The translations under genes and the position numbers were made by a program. Of a stretch of 64,000 nucleotides of DNA, positions 50,537 to 60,361 are shown piece after piece (position 1 is the first letter of the stretch; every line of letters starts with the position of its first letter). Source of the DNA: Antedon mediterranea (lineage: Eukaryota > Echinodermata > Crinoidea > Comatulida > Antedonidae). The notes beneath the pieces are model-generated. The model ran no database searches, was not told the DNA's origin, and saw only the letters and a program-made list of their open reading frames with translations. The stretch covers positions 28,153,001 to 28,217,000 of the forward strand of contig NC_092673.1 of NCBI RefSeq assembly GCF_964355755.1. The letters are read 5' to 3'.

Positions 50537-50616
50537 CTTTTCATCTCAGATTCAGAAGAGAAATCATAAGATATCATTTAGTGGATCACTCTGATACAAA
50601 ATCATCATCGATGCAA
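50537..50616 (-). ncRNA. Box C/D snoRNA
   Basis: Minus strand: TTGCATC, box C GATGATGA, C' AATGATA, a guide-like TGATTTCTCTTCTGAAT, box D CTGA, then GATGAAAA closing the stem (CATC/GATG). One per intron. Confidence 0.75.
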
Positions 50617-50753
50617 TTAACATAACTGATTAAAGTTAGTTTACTTACATGGTAACAATTAGTTTCTAAACCAACATGTAGATATATTCAGTATCTAGTC
50701 AATCTGAAAAAATAATTTTGTTAATTATACAGGTTATTAATATTGTATTGGCC

Positions 50754-50878
50754 TAAAGCTCTGTCTAGACTATCAAACCAGTTTGAAAAAAAAGTGCGAT
50801 GTGCCCAAATAGGGTAATGATATGCCCAAATATGGGAGCTGGTGATATGACATTATCATGTCCATACATGGGCACAAC
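50754..50878. mobile_element. MITE, TCTACACTATCAAAC family, right end lost
   Basis: TAAAGCTCTGTCTAGACTAT to CATACATGGGCACA; the right terminal repeat is missing. Immediately next to the snoRNA at 50883. Confidence 0.75.
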
Positions 50879-50882
50879 AGCA

Positions 50883-50960
50883 AGTACCTGCTCAGACTAA
50901 GTAAAGATGGTCACATATAAAATCCCTAGCAGCGATTCTTGAGTCATCATAACAGGTATA
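50883..50960 (-). ncRNA. Box C/D snoRNA
   Basis: Stem TACCTG / CAGGTA, box C TATGATGA, box D CTGA after CATCTTTACTTAGT. Single copy in its host intron. Confidence 0.85.
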
Positions 50961-51180
50961 TTCTATAGGCAATTGTAGAATGAACATTTCATTGTTTAAA
51001 GGCCTATTGTTTCACCACTAGGAATACTTTATCTTAGGCGTGGAAATCTTAAATCAATATTTAAAACGTACCTTTATGGATAGCTCAGTCGTACCAATTT
51101 CCCATTGTTCTGTAGAGAAATGAAAAATCCTTCATTTTCTTTGTTTAAATTGTTAAAAAATCTATTTTTTTTAATGGTTT

Positions 51181-51259
51181 GATTTGCCTCCGAGATCTTG
51201 GTGGTAGGGTACTATCACACAACAGTCAAAAGTAGCAATGTTTTCTTCCTCGGCATATC
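51181..51259 (-). ncRNA. U24/U76-like snoRNA with divergent boxes, copy 2
   Basis: A strong closing stem GATATGCC / GGCAAATC flanks AGGAAGA (box C position) and CGGA (box D position). CCTACCACCAAGATC before the D position is complementary to the 28S rRNA segment GATCTTGGTGGTAG, and TTGCTACT to AGTAGCAA next to it, the double target of vertebrate U24/U76. A paralog is at 53564-53642. Confidence 0.75.
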
Positions 51260-51286
51260 TTTGTAAAAATGATCACAACACACCTT

Positions 51287-51464
51287 TAAGGCCAAGTTAC
51301 ACAGACGAGCAGCGTACCTTGCCCCACAGAGAATGTGCATCTAACCCGAGCATAAACCGCCTATCCAGTCTGCGTTGTGTGTAAATGATTATAAGGAATA
51401 ACAGATTCTATTTTAGTATTACGGTTAACGCTTATCTGTGTAAATTGGCCTTTGTATGATAAAG
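51287..51464. mobile_element. MITE with AAGGCCAA ends
   Basis: AAGGCCAAGTTACACAGACG and CTTATCTGTGTAAATTGGCC are imperfect inverted repeats; about 178 bp in a host intron. Confidence 0.7.
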
Positions 51465-51637
51465 GTAATCAGTGCTTAACTAGGACATTGTGATAACATA
51501 GTTTGATTCGTTATTCTAGAATGTGCTTTACCTTATATGGTATATATTGGACACCAGCCGTTTCTGCTAAAATAAGAAATAATACAGATTAATAAAATAT
51601 GAAAAGAACGTTTTTCTATGGATCAGCTGAATACAGA

Positions 51638-51721
51638 TTTGCCACATCAGGTCTACTACTATTGGTTGTTATAATCATTGTAAATCGTTTGTCCCTATCT
51701 AGTGTCATCATTTATGGCAAA
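51638..51721 (-). ncRNA. Box C/D snoRNA
   Basis: Stem TTTGCCATA / TGTGGCAAA, box C AATGATGA, C' AATGATT, box D CTGA. Single copy in its host intron; target unknown. Confidence 0.85.
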
Positions 51722-52122
51722 ATCTAATGATCTTTAAAGAAATTTCTGTAACTATCCTGCTGTAGAAGCAGTGTGAAACAGCATCTCTTTCAACAATCAA
51801 CATATTTTGGAAGGAAAAGGGTCCTATTGAAACGAGATTATTTACTTACCAAATTGTGGCAGTATCCAAATTTGCACTTGGTGAAACTATCCCCCGTCGG
51901 ACACCATCTCGATGTTTCTAGAATAATAATTTTCATATTCAGGAAATAATTTCGCCAGTGTAGCATAGCAAAAAGATATACAAAACAAACTTATTGCTAC
52001 ACATTTCTAAAATTGTGTAGAAAAAAATACAATACAAAATTATGTTTCTCAACTCAAAAATCAGTTTGATTAGCAATATTGATAAACAAAATTTTTCCAT
52101 GATATGCTATTGATAAAATGAA

Positions 52123-52203
52123 TTTGCATCAGATCGCCCTAGTTGAAGTCGTGGGTCAGTCACTGTCCATCAGACAATTTAGTCTTCAATCATCACTTGC
52201 AAA
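52123..52203 (-). ncRNA. Box C/D snoRNA, copy 2
   Basis: Stem TTTGCA / TGCAAA, box C GTGATGA, D' CTGA, C' GTGACTGA-like, box D CTGA preceded by TTCAACTAGGGCGAT. Virtually identical to 53818-53898. I do not recognise its target. Confidence 0.92.
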
Positions 52204-52912
52204 TTATAATATTAATTTATTGCATCCTTACCCATTATCAAAAGACAATCTTGAGAAAGCAGACTTGTTGCCACGAAGCAGTGCCACCAAAAATGTATGC
52301 AAAATTCCGCCATCAGATACAACCAGCAAGTTGCGTTTAGGTTCATAATTTTTCCTCAAACTTCACGCAATGACAGACAGCAATTTTCATTTCACTATGA
52401 AAAAATTTCCAAAAACAAATTGAATCAAAAAATAGTCAGCAATACTTACACAGATACATATAATCAAACATATATAATTTTCAGTTGCATCAGTCCTATC
52501 GATCCAAAGTTAGTTTAATCATGTTACTCATGACTTTCTGATGTCATCATTTGCAACAATATAATCTTTAAAAATAAATTAAAATAATAATTAAAATAAA
52601 TTATTCTTACCACTTGGTGCGATTGCAATGTCCGTCTTACTCCTTAGTGAGACTTCCTGAAATTTATATAAAACCGAAACAATTCAACTATGTCATTCAA
52701 CAGGAACAAAATGCTTACAAAAATACAGAACATAGTTTATAGGCATATATATTCATTAGAAGGGGAGAAATAGGCTGTGCATATAATCAACAAATCTAGT
52801 TCATCCCAACTACATGCTATTTATTTCATGGGAATAGCTAACTGCAAGAAATTTGTGAGTAACTAATCAAATACATCTTTTTGTTAGATTAATTACAAAA
52901 TGAAGGAAATAA

Positions 52913-53053
52913 AATTGTGTCGAACCGGGTGCCTGAAAAGCAGCGGAAATCTGCTATCAGCGAATATGGAAAGACTAGGGTTTAATGTCCGAGACTTTAA
53001 GCACCGGTCGTTTCATGTACGTTCGTATCAACGACAGTGACTCTAGAATCGGT
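52913..53053 (-). ncRNA. H/ACA box snoRNA, copy 2
   Basis: 5' hairpin (CCGA / TCGG lower stem, GTCGTT / AACGAC upper stem), H box ACATTA, 3' hairpin (CTGA..AGCAG / CTGCT..TCAG) and a terminal ACA (GACACAA). Paralog at 53260-53400 with compatible changes. Confidence 0.85.
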
Positions 53054-53259
53054 AAAGTTTTAAGTGTATGTCAATGTATTTAACTTACTTATTTTAAGTG
53101 CATGAATTGTTGCTGTGCATGTTCCAACACATTTAATGTAGGCATCATCTAATAATGAAACGGTGCATTTTAACAAAAAGTTTATGAGAAACCGACAATA
53201 AATCTTTTAAATGAAGATTATGTACGTTCAAAACATTCAATCCAGATATATTTAGTACA

Positions 53260-53400
53260 AATTGTGTCGAACCGGGTGCCTGAAAAGCAGCGGATATCTG
53301 CCATCAGCGAATATGGAAAGACTGAGGTTTATTGTCCGAGACTTTAAGCACCGGTCGTTTCATGTACGTATGTATCAACGACAGTGACTCTAGAATCGGG
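53260..53400 (-). ncRNA. H/ACA box snoRNA, copy 1
   Basis: Same architecture as 52913-53053. The H box reads ACAATA, still fitting ANANNA, and the 3' hairpin keeps GCAG / CTGC. A 60-base exon (53148-53089) separates the two copies. Confidence 0.85.
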
Positions 53401-53563
53401 ACACAACATATATACCAGAAAAAACACAAAAATATCCATTTTACTTACATACTTCCTTCATAGAACATCCATTCTGCAATTTAGTAAACCTACAAAAATT
53501 TAGATTTCAAAAGCTTAATTTTTATTTTTAAATGACATTTTTACTAAATACATTTTATTTATT

Positions 53564-53642
53564 GATTTGCCTCCGAGATCTTGGTGGTAGGGTACTATCA
53601 TACGACAGTCAAAAGTAGCAATGTTTTCTTCCTCGACAAATC
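53564..53642 (-). ncRNA. U24/U76-like snoRNA with divergent boxes, copy 1
   Basis: Same boxes (AGGAAGA, CGGA) and 28S guides as 51181-51259. The closing stem is GATTTGTC / GGCAAATC, with changes relative to copy 2 that keep or restore pairing. Confidence 0.75.
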
Positions 53643-53817
53643 TTTGTAAAAATTAAAAATTGTCAAAAAAGTAAAAGCTTGCATACAAAACTAGAACATT
53701 TACCTCATTTCAATGGCCATATCATGCTACAACATCTCAAGTCCTACAAAATAAAAAAAATAATTATAAACACAATGACAAATTTAAAATGTAAAGCAAC
53801 TATCAACTTTCAATTTT

Positions 53818-53898
53818 TTTGCATCAGATCGCCCTAGTTGAAGTCGTGGGTCAGTCACTGTCCATCAGACAATTTAGTCTTCAATCATCACTTGCAAA
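53818..53898 (-). ncRNA. Box C/D snoRNA, copy 1
   Basis: Near-identical to 52123-52203, including all boxes and the TTTGCA / TGCAAA stem, in the intron between exons 54086-54045 and 53743-53704. Confidence 0.92.
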
Positions 53899-54663
53899 AA
53901 ATTAAACTTGAGTGGCACGCCTAATCGGTGATAGAAGCTATTGGAATCTTTTGCCACTCCTTGGCGCAATCTAGCTATTTTGTCTTGTTTTGTATTAATG
54001 TGTTTTGGCAAAATAAATGAAATGATAAACAAAATATAACTTACTTTTCTTCTCAATAATATCTTGCCAAGTATCATATTTAGTGCCTAAAAAATGAAAT
54101 AAAATAATTAACAAGAAATATTTCTTACAAAAAACGCCGCGTAACTTTTTGACTGGACAGTTGTTGTAAGAACAGTCTTCATTAATCTAATATAATAGGT
54201 CGGCCAATCAAAACGCAAGTGAACAATTGGGACTTTACTTGTGATTTATGTCATTGGCCTGTCAGCACAGTCGTTTCTTTCTACTGTAGAATTAAACGCA
54301 CAAATTTGTATTGGGAATAATGTATGTGGTTATTACTATCGCATTTAGGTATTGATAATAATAATAATATGGCTTTTGAATATATAATTACTGTCTGTAG
54401 AATAACATTTATACATTTTCGGTTCGCGATGAAAAGTTATATGAATGGATTTGTAATAGGTATTTATAATAATAGTATATGGGTTGTATTATTGCTAAGC
54501 TATCACCAAATCGCGTTATAACATTATTTCTCAGGGTTTTTTGCACCATTGATCAATACCAAACGCGTATCGGTATTATAGTTTTTAATGAATCATTACA
54601 TTAATAAAAATACCCAATTAAATCAATCGCGTCAGTCCAATTCCGACTTATGTTTCGATCACA

Positions 54664-54796
54664 TAGTTCTGTGTCTACACTGTCCCAACTAGTTTAACAA
54701 AAAAAGTGTGATGTGCCCAAATATGGTAGTGATATGCCCGATTATCGTAGTGATATGACATCATATTTAGTTTGATAGTATAGACAGAGCTTAAGG
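54664..54796. mobile_element. MITE, TCTACACTATCAAAC family
   Basis: TTCTGTGTCTACACTGTCCC to TAGTTTGATAGTATAGACAG; complete but diverged, in the long host intron. Confidence 0.75.
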
Positions 54797-54823
54797 ATTA
54801 TATTTAAAAAATGTTTTCTTACA

Positions 54824-55048
54824 TTTTGAACGGAAGTATTTATTTGTTTATAAGCCCAATTTTCCAGTCTTAATTTTACATTTTTAAAAAAAGTATTTAT
54901 TTGTTTATAAGCCCAATTTTCCAGTCTTAATTTTACATTTTGAAAAAAAAAAGGATTTTATTTGTTGATAAGCCCAATTGTGCAGTTTTATTTTACATTT
55001 TAAACGAAAGTATTTATTTGTTGATAAGCCGAATTTTCCAGTTTAATA
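54824..55048. repeat. Tandem repeat, ~63 bp unit, four copies
   Basis: AAGTATTTATTTGTTTATAA, GCCCAATTTTCCAGTCTTAA and TTTTACATTTT repeat four times. Further copies occur at 55240-55260, 55598-55690 and 55861-55915. The block GACCCCTTCCACAGTG to TTTACGCCTCT is also duplicated (55060-55125 and 55688-55745). Confidence 0.85.
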
Positions 55049-55973
55049 ATAATGACCCCTTCCACAGTGCTTATACCATATACATTTTACATGATATTGA
55101 CCGTGGGTTCTTTACGCCTCTGATGCATTTGTTTTTATTGTACCTTTTTAATAAATTATTATATGTTTAGGCCTAATCAAACCCAATTTAATGAAACGGT
55201 CAGATTCCGATTTCAATTGAACGAAAGTAGTACTGTATTTATTATTCATTGATAAGCCAAGGGTCCCATGGCGTTAGCCGATATCTTGAGCATTTGACTC
55301 TTGTGTCAACCTGTAACACAAATCATTCTTCAAAATCTAAAGAAAGAACCTCACACGTCTTTTTTGTGAGTGATACACTATGGATATGCCCACGGAAATA
55401 ATATGTGGACATTGCAAACAATCATAGGCCTACAGTAACAAACATAACATGGCTAATAAGCATAACATTCAGACTTGTTTGTTTTCTAGTGGATTTTTAT
55501 TTACTTTAGCATGTAGAATAAAACTAGTAACAGTGGCTATATTAATAATTATACTGATTATCCTTGAGATGTTATCGCGTCTAATAATAAAATATTTTGT
55601 TGCTGATAAGCCCAATTTTTCAGCCTTGATTTTACATTTTGAACGAAAGTATTTATTTGTTGATAAGCCCAATTTTGCAGTCTTAATAATGACCCTTCCA
55701 CAGTGCATTTTACATGATATTGACCGAGGGTTTTTACGCCTCTATAGCCACTGATCAATACCATAATAATGTACTTTTTTAAATGAATATTGAAATGTTT
55801 CAACATACCCAATTAAAAAAAAAACGGTCCGTTTTCGAGTTCAATCTTTTGATTAGAGAGGTTGGAGTTTCATTTTGAACGAAAGTATTTATTTGATTGA
55901 TAAGCCAAATTTCTAGTCCTAATGATTTGAGATTCAACGGGTTTTGCTTTCAATTGTATAATAATATAATGAT

Positions 55974-55998
55974 ATATATATATATATATATATATAAA
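55974..55998. repeat. (TA)n microsatellite
   Basis: About twelve TA units in the long host intron. Confidence 0.9.
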
Positions 55999-56217
55999 TA
56001 TAATATTAAGTATAATTATGAATTCACCAACACTTTCAGGCCCGGGGCCGAGTTTGTGTAGACCAGACTTCCATGCACAGCCACATGTTAAGGAATATGA
56101 ATCTCTTTATGATTTTAATATGGTTCGAAATGATATTACACAACAACGATTAGACAGCAACTGTGCAAGAGTCCAACTAATAAAATCGGAATGATCAATT
56201 AATTGAACATTTACAGC

Positions 56218-56584
56218 ATAAGGCCCATACACTAGGACGATAACGATCAACGATAAATAGACAAATGTGCATTTTTAATACATAAACCAAAAGAAATATA
56301 AACAATTCCTTTGATGAAAATTATATTTTCACACGTCCAATCAAATGACGTCATGATTAGTAAGACCAATAATATCGTGACAATACAGCGATTATATTGT
56401 TTTTATTTATCATGACGTCATTTGATTGGAATTTGAAAAACATTATTTTTATCAAAGACAGCATAAATGATTATCCTATAGGTCTAGAACGAAAACCTTT
56501 CTAATTTCTTTTGGTTTATGTAAAAAAAATGCATGCTATATATTTATCGTCCGTCGTTATCGTCATAGTGTAATTGGGCCTTTA
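56218..56584. mobile_element. MITE with AAGGCCCA..ACGATAACG ends
   Basis: Left ATAAGGCCCATACACTAGGA then CGATAACGATCAACGATA; right TATCGTCCGTCGTTATCGTC then ATAGTGTAATTGGGCCTTTAT. Inverted termini of about 40 bp. A fragment lies in an RPS18 intron (21692-21738). Confidence 0.85.
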
Positions 56585-57029
56585 TACAAAAAAAATAAAT
56601 TGATTACGAAGTTACATGTCATTTTTACCTATCACCAAAAAACTAACCTTTTCAAAACTAATTAATTGTTACGAAGCCAATTTATATTATATATTTCATT
56701 AAAACTGAACTTTACGGTAAATGAAGATTAAGTATCAGTTAATATGAATAATATAACTAGTAGGTCTATGAACTTGAGTCCAGACACAGATCTGTGACAT
56801 TACTATCATAAATGTTGAAACCACTTATAAAACCTTTTTTTTAAAGAAAATACAATTGTGTTAGGAGAAGGCTAATAAACAAATAGATAATGTACAAACC
56901 TTTTTCTGGATTAATTAATGGAGCAGGCGTTCCTAATAATCTGCTGCTGCTAGACTGATTGTTCACCTTCTGAATAATTGATTGGACCCCCCACGGCATC
57001 TGATAACCAACAAAAAATTTACGAGGACT

Positions 57030-57470
57030 GTTTCAATGATTTAATATCTGACGGCGTATTATTATAACATTGGCCTAGATTGACAGTCAAAGAAAGTCAT
57101 TGTAAATACCTTCCTTTATGTTGACAGAGCCAAAATAAAGTTTTGACCATTATAGAATGATTATTTGACAGTGACTTATTATAATACCAGCCTGGTTGAC
57201 AGCAAAAACGAAGTTATTATTTATTGATCAAGATTTTACAGATTTCCGTCTACATCTCAATAATACTGTATTATCAGCAAAGGCTTTCATATAGACTCTC
57301 TTCTCCCAGACGTTTTTTGGGTCCAGCAGCTACCTATAAATTATAGTCGAGTTTCCAAATTCACAAAACTGTCAGCCTTAGATACTAAAGCTACCGCTAT
57401 GAAACAGCTTATTAATGAATGTGTCCTCCTGGGACATAGCTGGCTAGAGCCGCGGCGCGAAAATCAAATG
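57030..57470. repeat. Dispersed repeat, related to 45492-45870
   Basis: Shares ACCTATAAATTATAGTCGAG, the GACTCTCTTCTCCCAGACG block and the AATGAATGTGTC..CGTGTGAC-like end with the copy inside the 4 kb element. It lies in a host intron just before the snoRNA at 57510. Confidence 0.65.
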
Positions 57471-57509
57471 TTTCACTGCAAACCTACCCTGTAATATTGT
57501 TTGGCATTT

Positions 57510-57589
57510 GTGTTGCTCAGATAGGGGCGAAATCCTATGGCAAGATCGTCATGGTATTCAGCTGAACTATGCGAGCATCATAGCAACAC
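57510..57589 (-). ncRNA. U77/U80-like box C/D snoRNA, copy 2
   Basis: Stem GTGTTGC / GCAACAC, box C ATGATGC, D' CTGA, C' ATGACGA, box D CTGA. Guides: GCATAGTTCA before D' (28S TGAACTATGC) and TTTCGCCCCTAT before D (28S ATAGGGGCGAAA). Both match known guides of vertebrate U77/U80. Confidence 0.92.
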
Positions 57590-58071
57590 GTATTACAAAA
57601 TAATTACACAAGTTATGTCATGCTTTAAATTTAATAAAAATTGTGTATATGGTATAATCAGAGATGTACCATCAGGTGAAACAAGGGCTTAAATGTCATG
57701 TCTGATCGAGACAAGTTAGTTTTAATTGTAAAATTCTTTGTAAAGTAATGACCCCATTTATTATATCACAGCTTTTTTAAAGAATGATAACATTTAAACA
57801 TTCAATTCACAGTTTGCTCACAATGTTTTTAAGGAATTTTCTCAAGAAAAAACTATAAATTTAACGTAGAAAAATACTATTTTCAGCAAATGAAGCTAAA
57901 TATCTTTACAGTATGTTGCAATACAATCAATAATAACTACTTACTGTAATCTGAACTTGCAACATTTTTTGTTTTTATTTGACAACACCAAACCTGAAAA
58001 CAATCAAATAAGCCACAATTATACAGCAAAATATTGACAACAGTAGAAACGAACCTGCATTTATTGAGCCA

Positions 58072-58212
58072 TAAGCTCTATCTACACTATCAAACTTTAT
58101 GCGACAAAAAAATGTGATGTGCCCGTATACTATGAACATGATGTCCTATCACTACCATATTTGGGCACATCACACGTTTTGTCAAACTACTTCGATAGTG
58201 TAGACAGAGCTT
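58072..58212. mobile_element. MITE, TCTACACTATCAAAC family
   Basis: Complete copy (TAAGCTCTATCTACACTATC / GATAGTGTAGACAGAGCTT) in the host intron that also holds the snoRNA at 58273. Confidence 0.85.
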
Positions 58213-58272
58213 CATATGCTATATTTATGTATTAAATGAAGTATAGCCTTGGGATTGCAATAAACAATTTAA

Positions 58273-58352
58273 GTGTTGCTCAGATAGGGGCGAAATCCTA
58301 TGGCAAGATCGTCATGATAATCAGCTGAACTATGCGAGCATCATAGCAACAC
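58273..58352 (-). ncRNA. U77/U80-like box C/D snoRNA, copy 1
   Basis: Near-identical to 57510-57589 in stem, all four boxes and both 28S guides; the difference lies in the loop after D'. Confidence 0.92.
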
Positions 58353-58459
58353 TAAATCAATTTTTTTAATTAAAATTCTTTATATTACAAAAATTGAAAT
58401 TTACCTTATTTTTCAATTTCAATAACAAATTCAGTTCACAGATTAAAAGTCGCTCAATT

Positions 58460-59376
58460 CTAAAGAAATATATTAAATTTAGAAAATACCAATATTTGTT
58501 TGGGAATGATTATTGTAGTGTAGATTCTACAGATAATAATATGGTTTTCAGATAGAGCTAATAATATTTCCTTCATTTAATATCGGGTTTAAAAAAAATC
58601 ATCACAAAACCATACACTCGCTATAAACAAACATGGAAGACACATGTGATAATTATTACATACACAATCGATATTGGGCAATTAAATACCAAAACCTATT
58701 CAAGTAAATCACTGTATTTATGTATACTACAGACTTTCTACACTATAAGGGAAAGGTTAATTTGATACAGGGGTAGGGGGTGAAGTACAGCCGGAGTGAA
58801 ATGTATGTATTAATAGGGATAACGATGCAAAATTTAAAGTTGTTATTTTTCAACCAATTTAAACATTATATGTTAGTATTTTGTTTCAATATTCCAATAA
58901 AGAAAGAATTACGAAAATCTGACTTGTAGTTTTCGAAATATAGGGTCTAAAACATCGCCGAAAATGATCGTTTTTGGCCACGAACGTTGTAAACAAATTG
59001 CGCCCTCAGTCGACAATTGTATGAACCACACCGTTTTTCACTAAAATAATTACATATAATTACGTTTTATAGCAATTTATTTTATATATCAACATTGGAA
59101 ATATCAATAAAATATATTATTAAATGTTTACAAAATATATAAAGTTGTTTATTTAACGGAATTCGTACAAATTCATTGCTCTAAATTTGTGTAGTAACGA
59201 TCAGTACAGACCGACCATGTGACTTTGCAGTACACGCGAGAGAAAACATTCCGCTGTGGGTGATTCGCGTCCACCAATCAAATAGCCAGAATCCAAAATC
59301 ATTCAACCGTGAGCTCTGCCGATCGCGGGAAATCTCAGCTTTGATTGGCTTACGATGACATATCACAAAATGGTGG
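58460..59376. other. Region upstream of the first recognised host exon
   Basis: No exon was recognised. CCAATC (59274-59279) and GATTGGC (59343-59349) motifs around 59270-59350 look promoter-like but are not tied to a transcript. Confidence 0.4.
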
Positions 59377-59580
59377 TTTTGTAGTTGAGCCTCGCGTAAT
59401 TTTCACAATTTTATTTCAAAAATAGACCTTTATGGTATGTGTGATTTTGAATAATAAAGGCTTCATATCGAGAAAAAAACGTTTTTTAACACTTGTAATA
59501 AATATAAAAGCACATGGCATGTAGAACTATATTATCTTGGCGTAGGAATCCCAGGTCATGAGAGGCTCAACTACAAAAAC
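59377..59580. mobile_element. ~204 bp element with 18 bp inverted ends
   Basis: TTTTGTAGTTGAGCCTC and GAGGCTCAACTACAAAA are perfect inverted repeats. No coding capacity. Confidence 0.7.
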
Positions 59581-59945
59581 AAGGTTGAATAGGGTTAGGT
59601 CACTGGACCTAATCTACCGCGTATGGTCGTACGCGGTAGACAGTATGATATTTTAACCACATTTTTTACATGTTTGGTTGAATGTAGAAGATAAAAAATA
59701 GTTGATCTTATGGAATGATATAAATAAATACTCAAAAGAATTATGTTTACAGTTCAATTATTTTCAGAATACTACTACATAAAAATGTGTTTACCAATGG
59801 ACAATAATCGCGTCAATGACATAGCGCGCATGGTAACGTACGCGGAGTTGAATCGTGGCAATAACAATGGAGTCAACTCTCGGTAACCCTAGTATTAAAT
59901 TCTAGCCAGTTATTTTTTTTTACTATGAATTCATAAATTACATTA

Positions 59946-60361
59946 CAGTAGAACCTGTGTTTTACGTACCCTCGATTTTACGTACGCTTAAAATGACCGA
60001 TGACGTCATCATTTTCTTACATTGAGGGCGCAATTTAACAACAAAGCACACAAAGCCACAATCATGGCTGTGTGAGGAATTCTGCTGTGTGTGTGACAAG
60101 CTACGCACGTGCATTCCCCCTAAAGCAGCGACTGTTTTTATTGATAGAAAACAATTATATTTTACACTTTATAGCCTGAATAGCCTAGGCCTAGCTAGTG
60201 ACCACCTCAGCCTGCATACTGTACAGAAGTAGGCAAATACGGCTAGCTACGATCTCTACGCATTTGGGGTCAATTTAAGGTCAACCTTGATTTTACGAAT
60301 CCCTTGTTTTACGTACGCCTTTCGGTCCCGTACCGTACGTAAAATGAAGGTTCTACTGTAC
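59946..60361. mobile_element. pogo/Tigger-type MITE
   Basis: The ends CAGTAGAACCTGTGTTTTAC and AAAATGAAGGTTCTACTG are inverted repeats flanked by TA on both sides, as in Tc1/mariner (pogo group) elements. Inner TTTTACGTACG repeats extend the arms. No transposase remains. Confidence 0.8.

Larger units (their letters stand above)
48515..58459 (-). ncRNA. snoRNA host gene, multi-exon transcript
   Basis: Fifteen very short exons with matching acceptor and donor sites lie on the minus strand: 58459-58405, 57993-57945, 56999-56900, 54086-54045, 53743-53704, 53489-53453, 53148-53089, 52656-52611, 51917-51850, 51566-51532, 51109-51072, 50703-50649, 50364-50316, 49144-49102 and a last exon from 48618 with AATAAA at 48543-48538. 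Nearly every intron holds one box C/D or H/ACA snoRNA on the same strand, the layout of UHG/GAS5 genes. Frame tests find short open stretches that always break at a stop (for example TAG in exon 53743-53704 and TAA in exon 53148-53089), so I read it as non-coding. The 5' end is unknown; the TOP-like start near 63884 is a candidate. Alternative: a small protein gene with intronic snoRNAs. Confidence 0.8.

Noticed and set aside
51181-51270. A 28S rRNA fragment on the plus strand
   Set aside because: Only the 14-base guide target matches; the surroundings form a snoRNA stem on the minus strand, duplicated at 53564.
52118-52518. Plus-strand protein-coding frames
   Set aside because: They overlap a clear box C/D snoRNA on the other strand and lack splice or family support.
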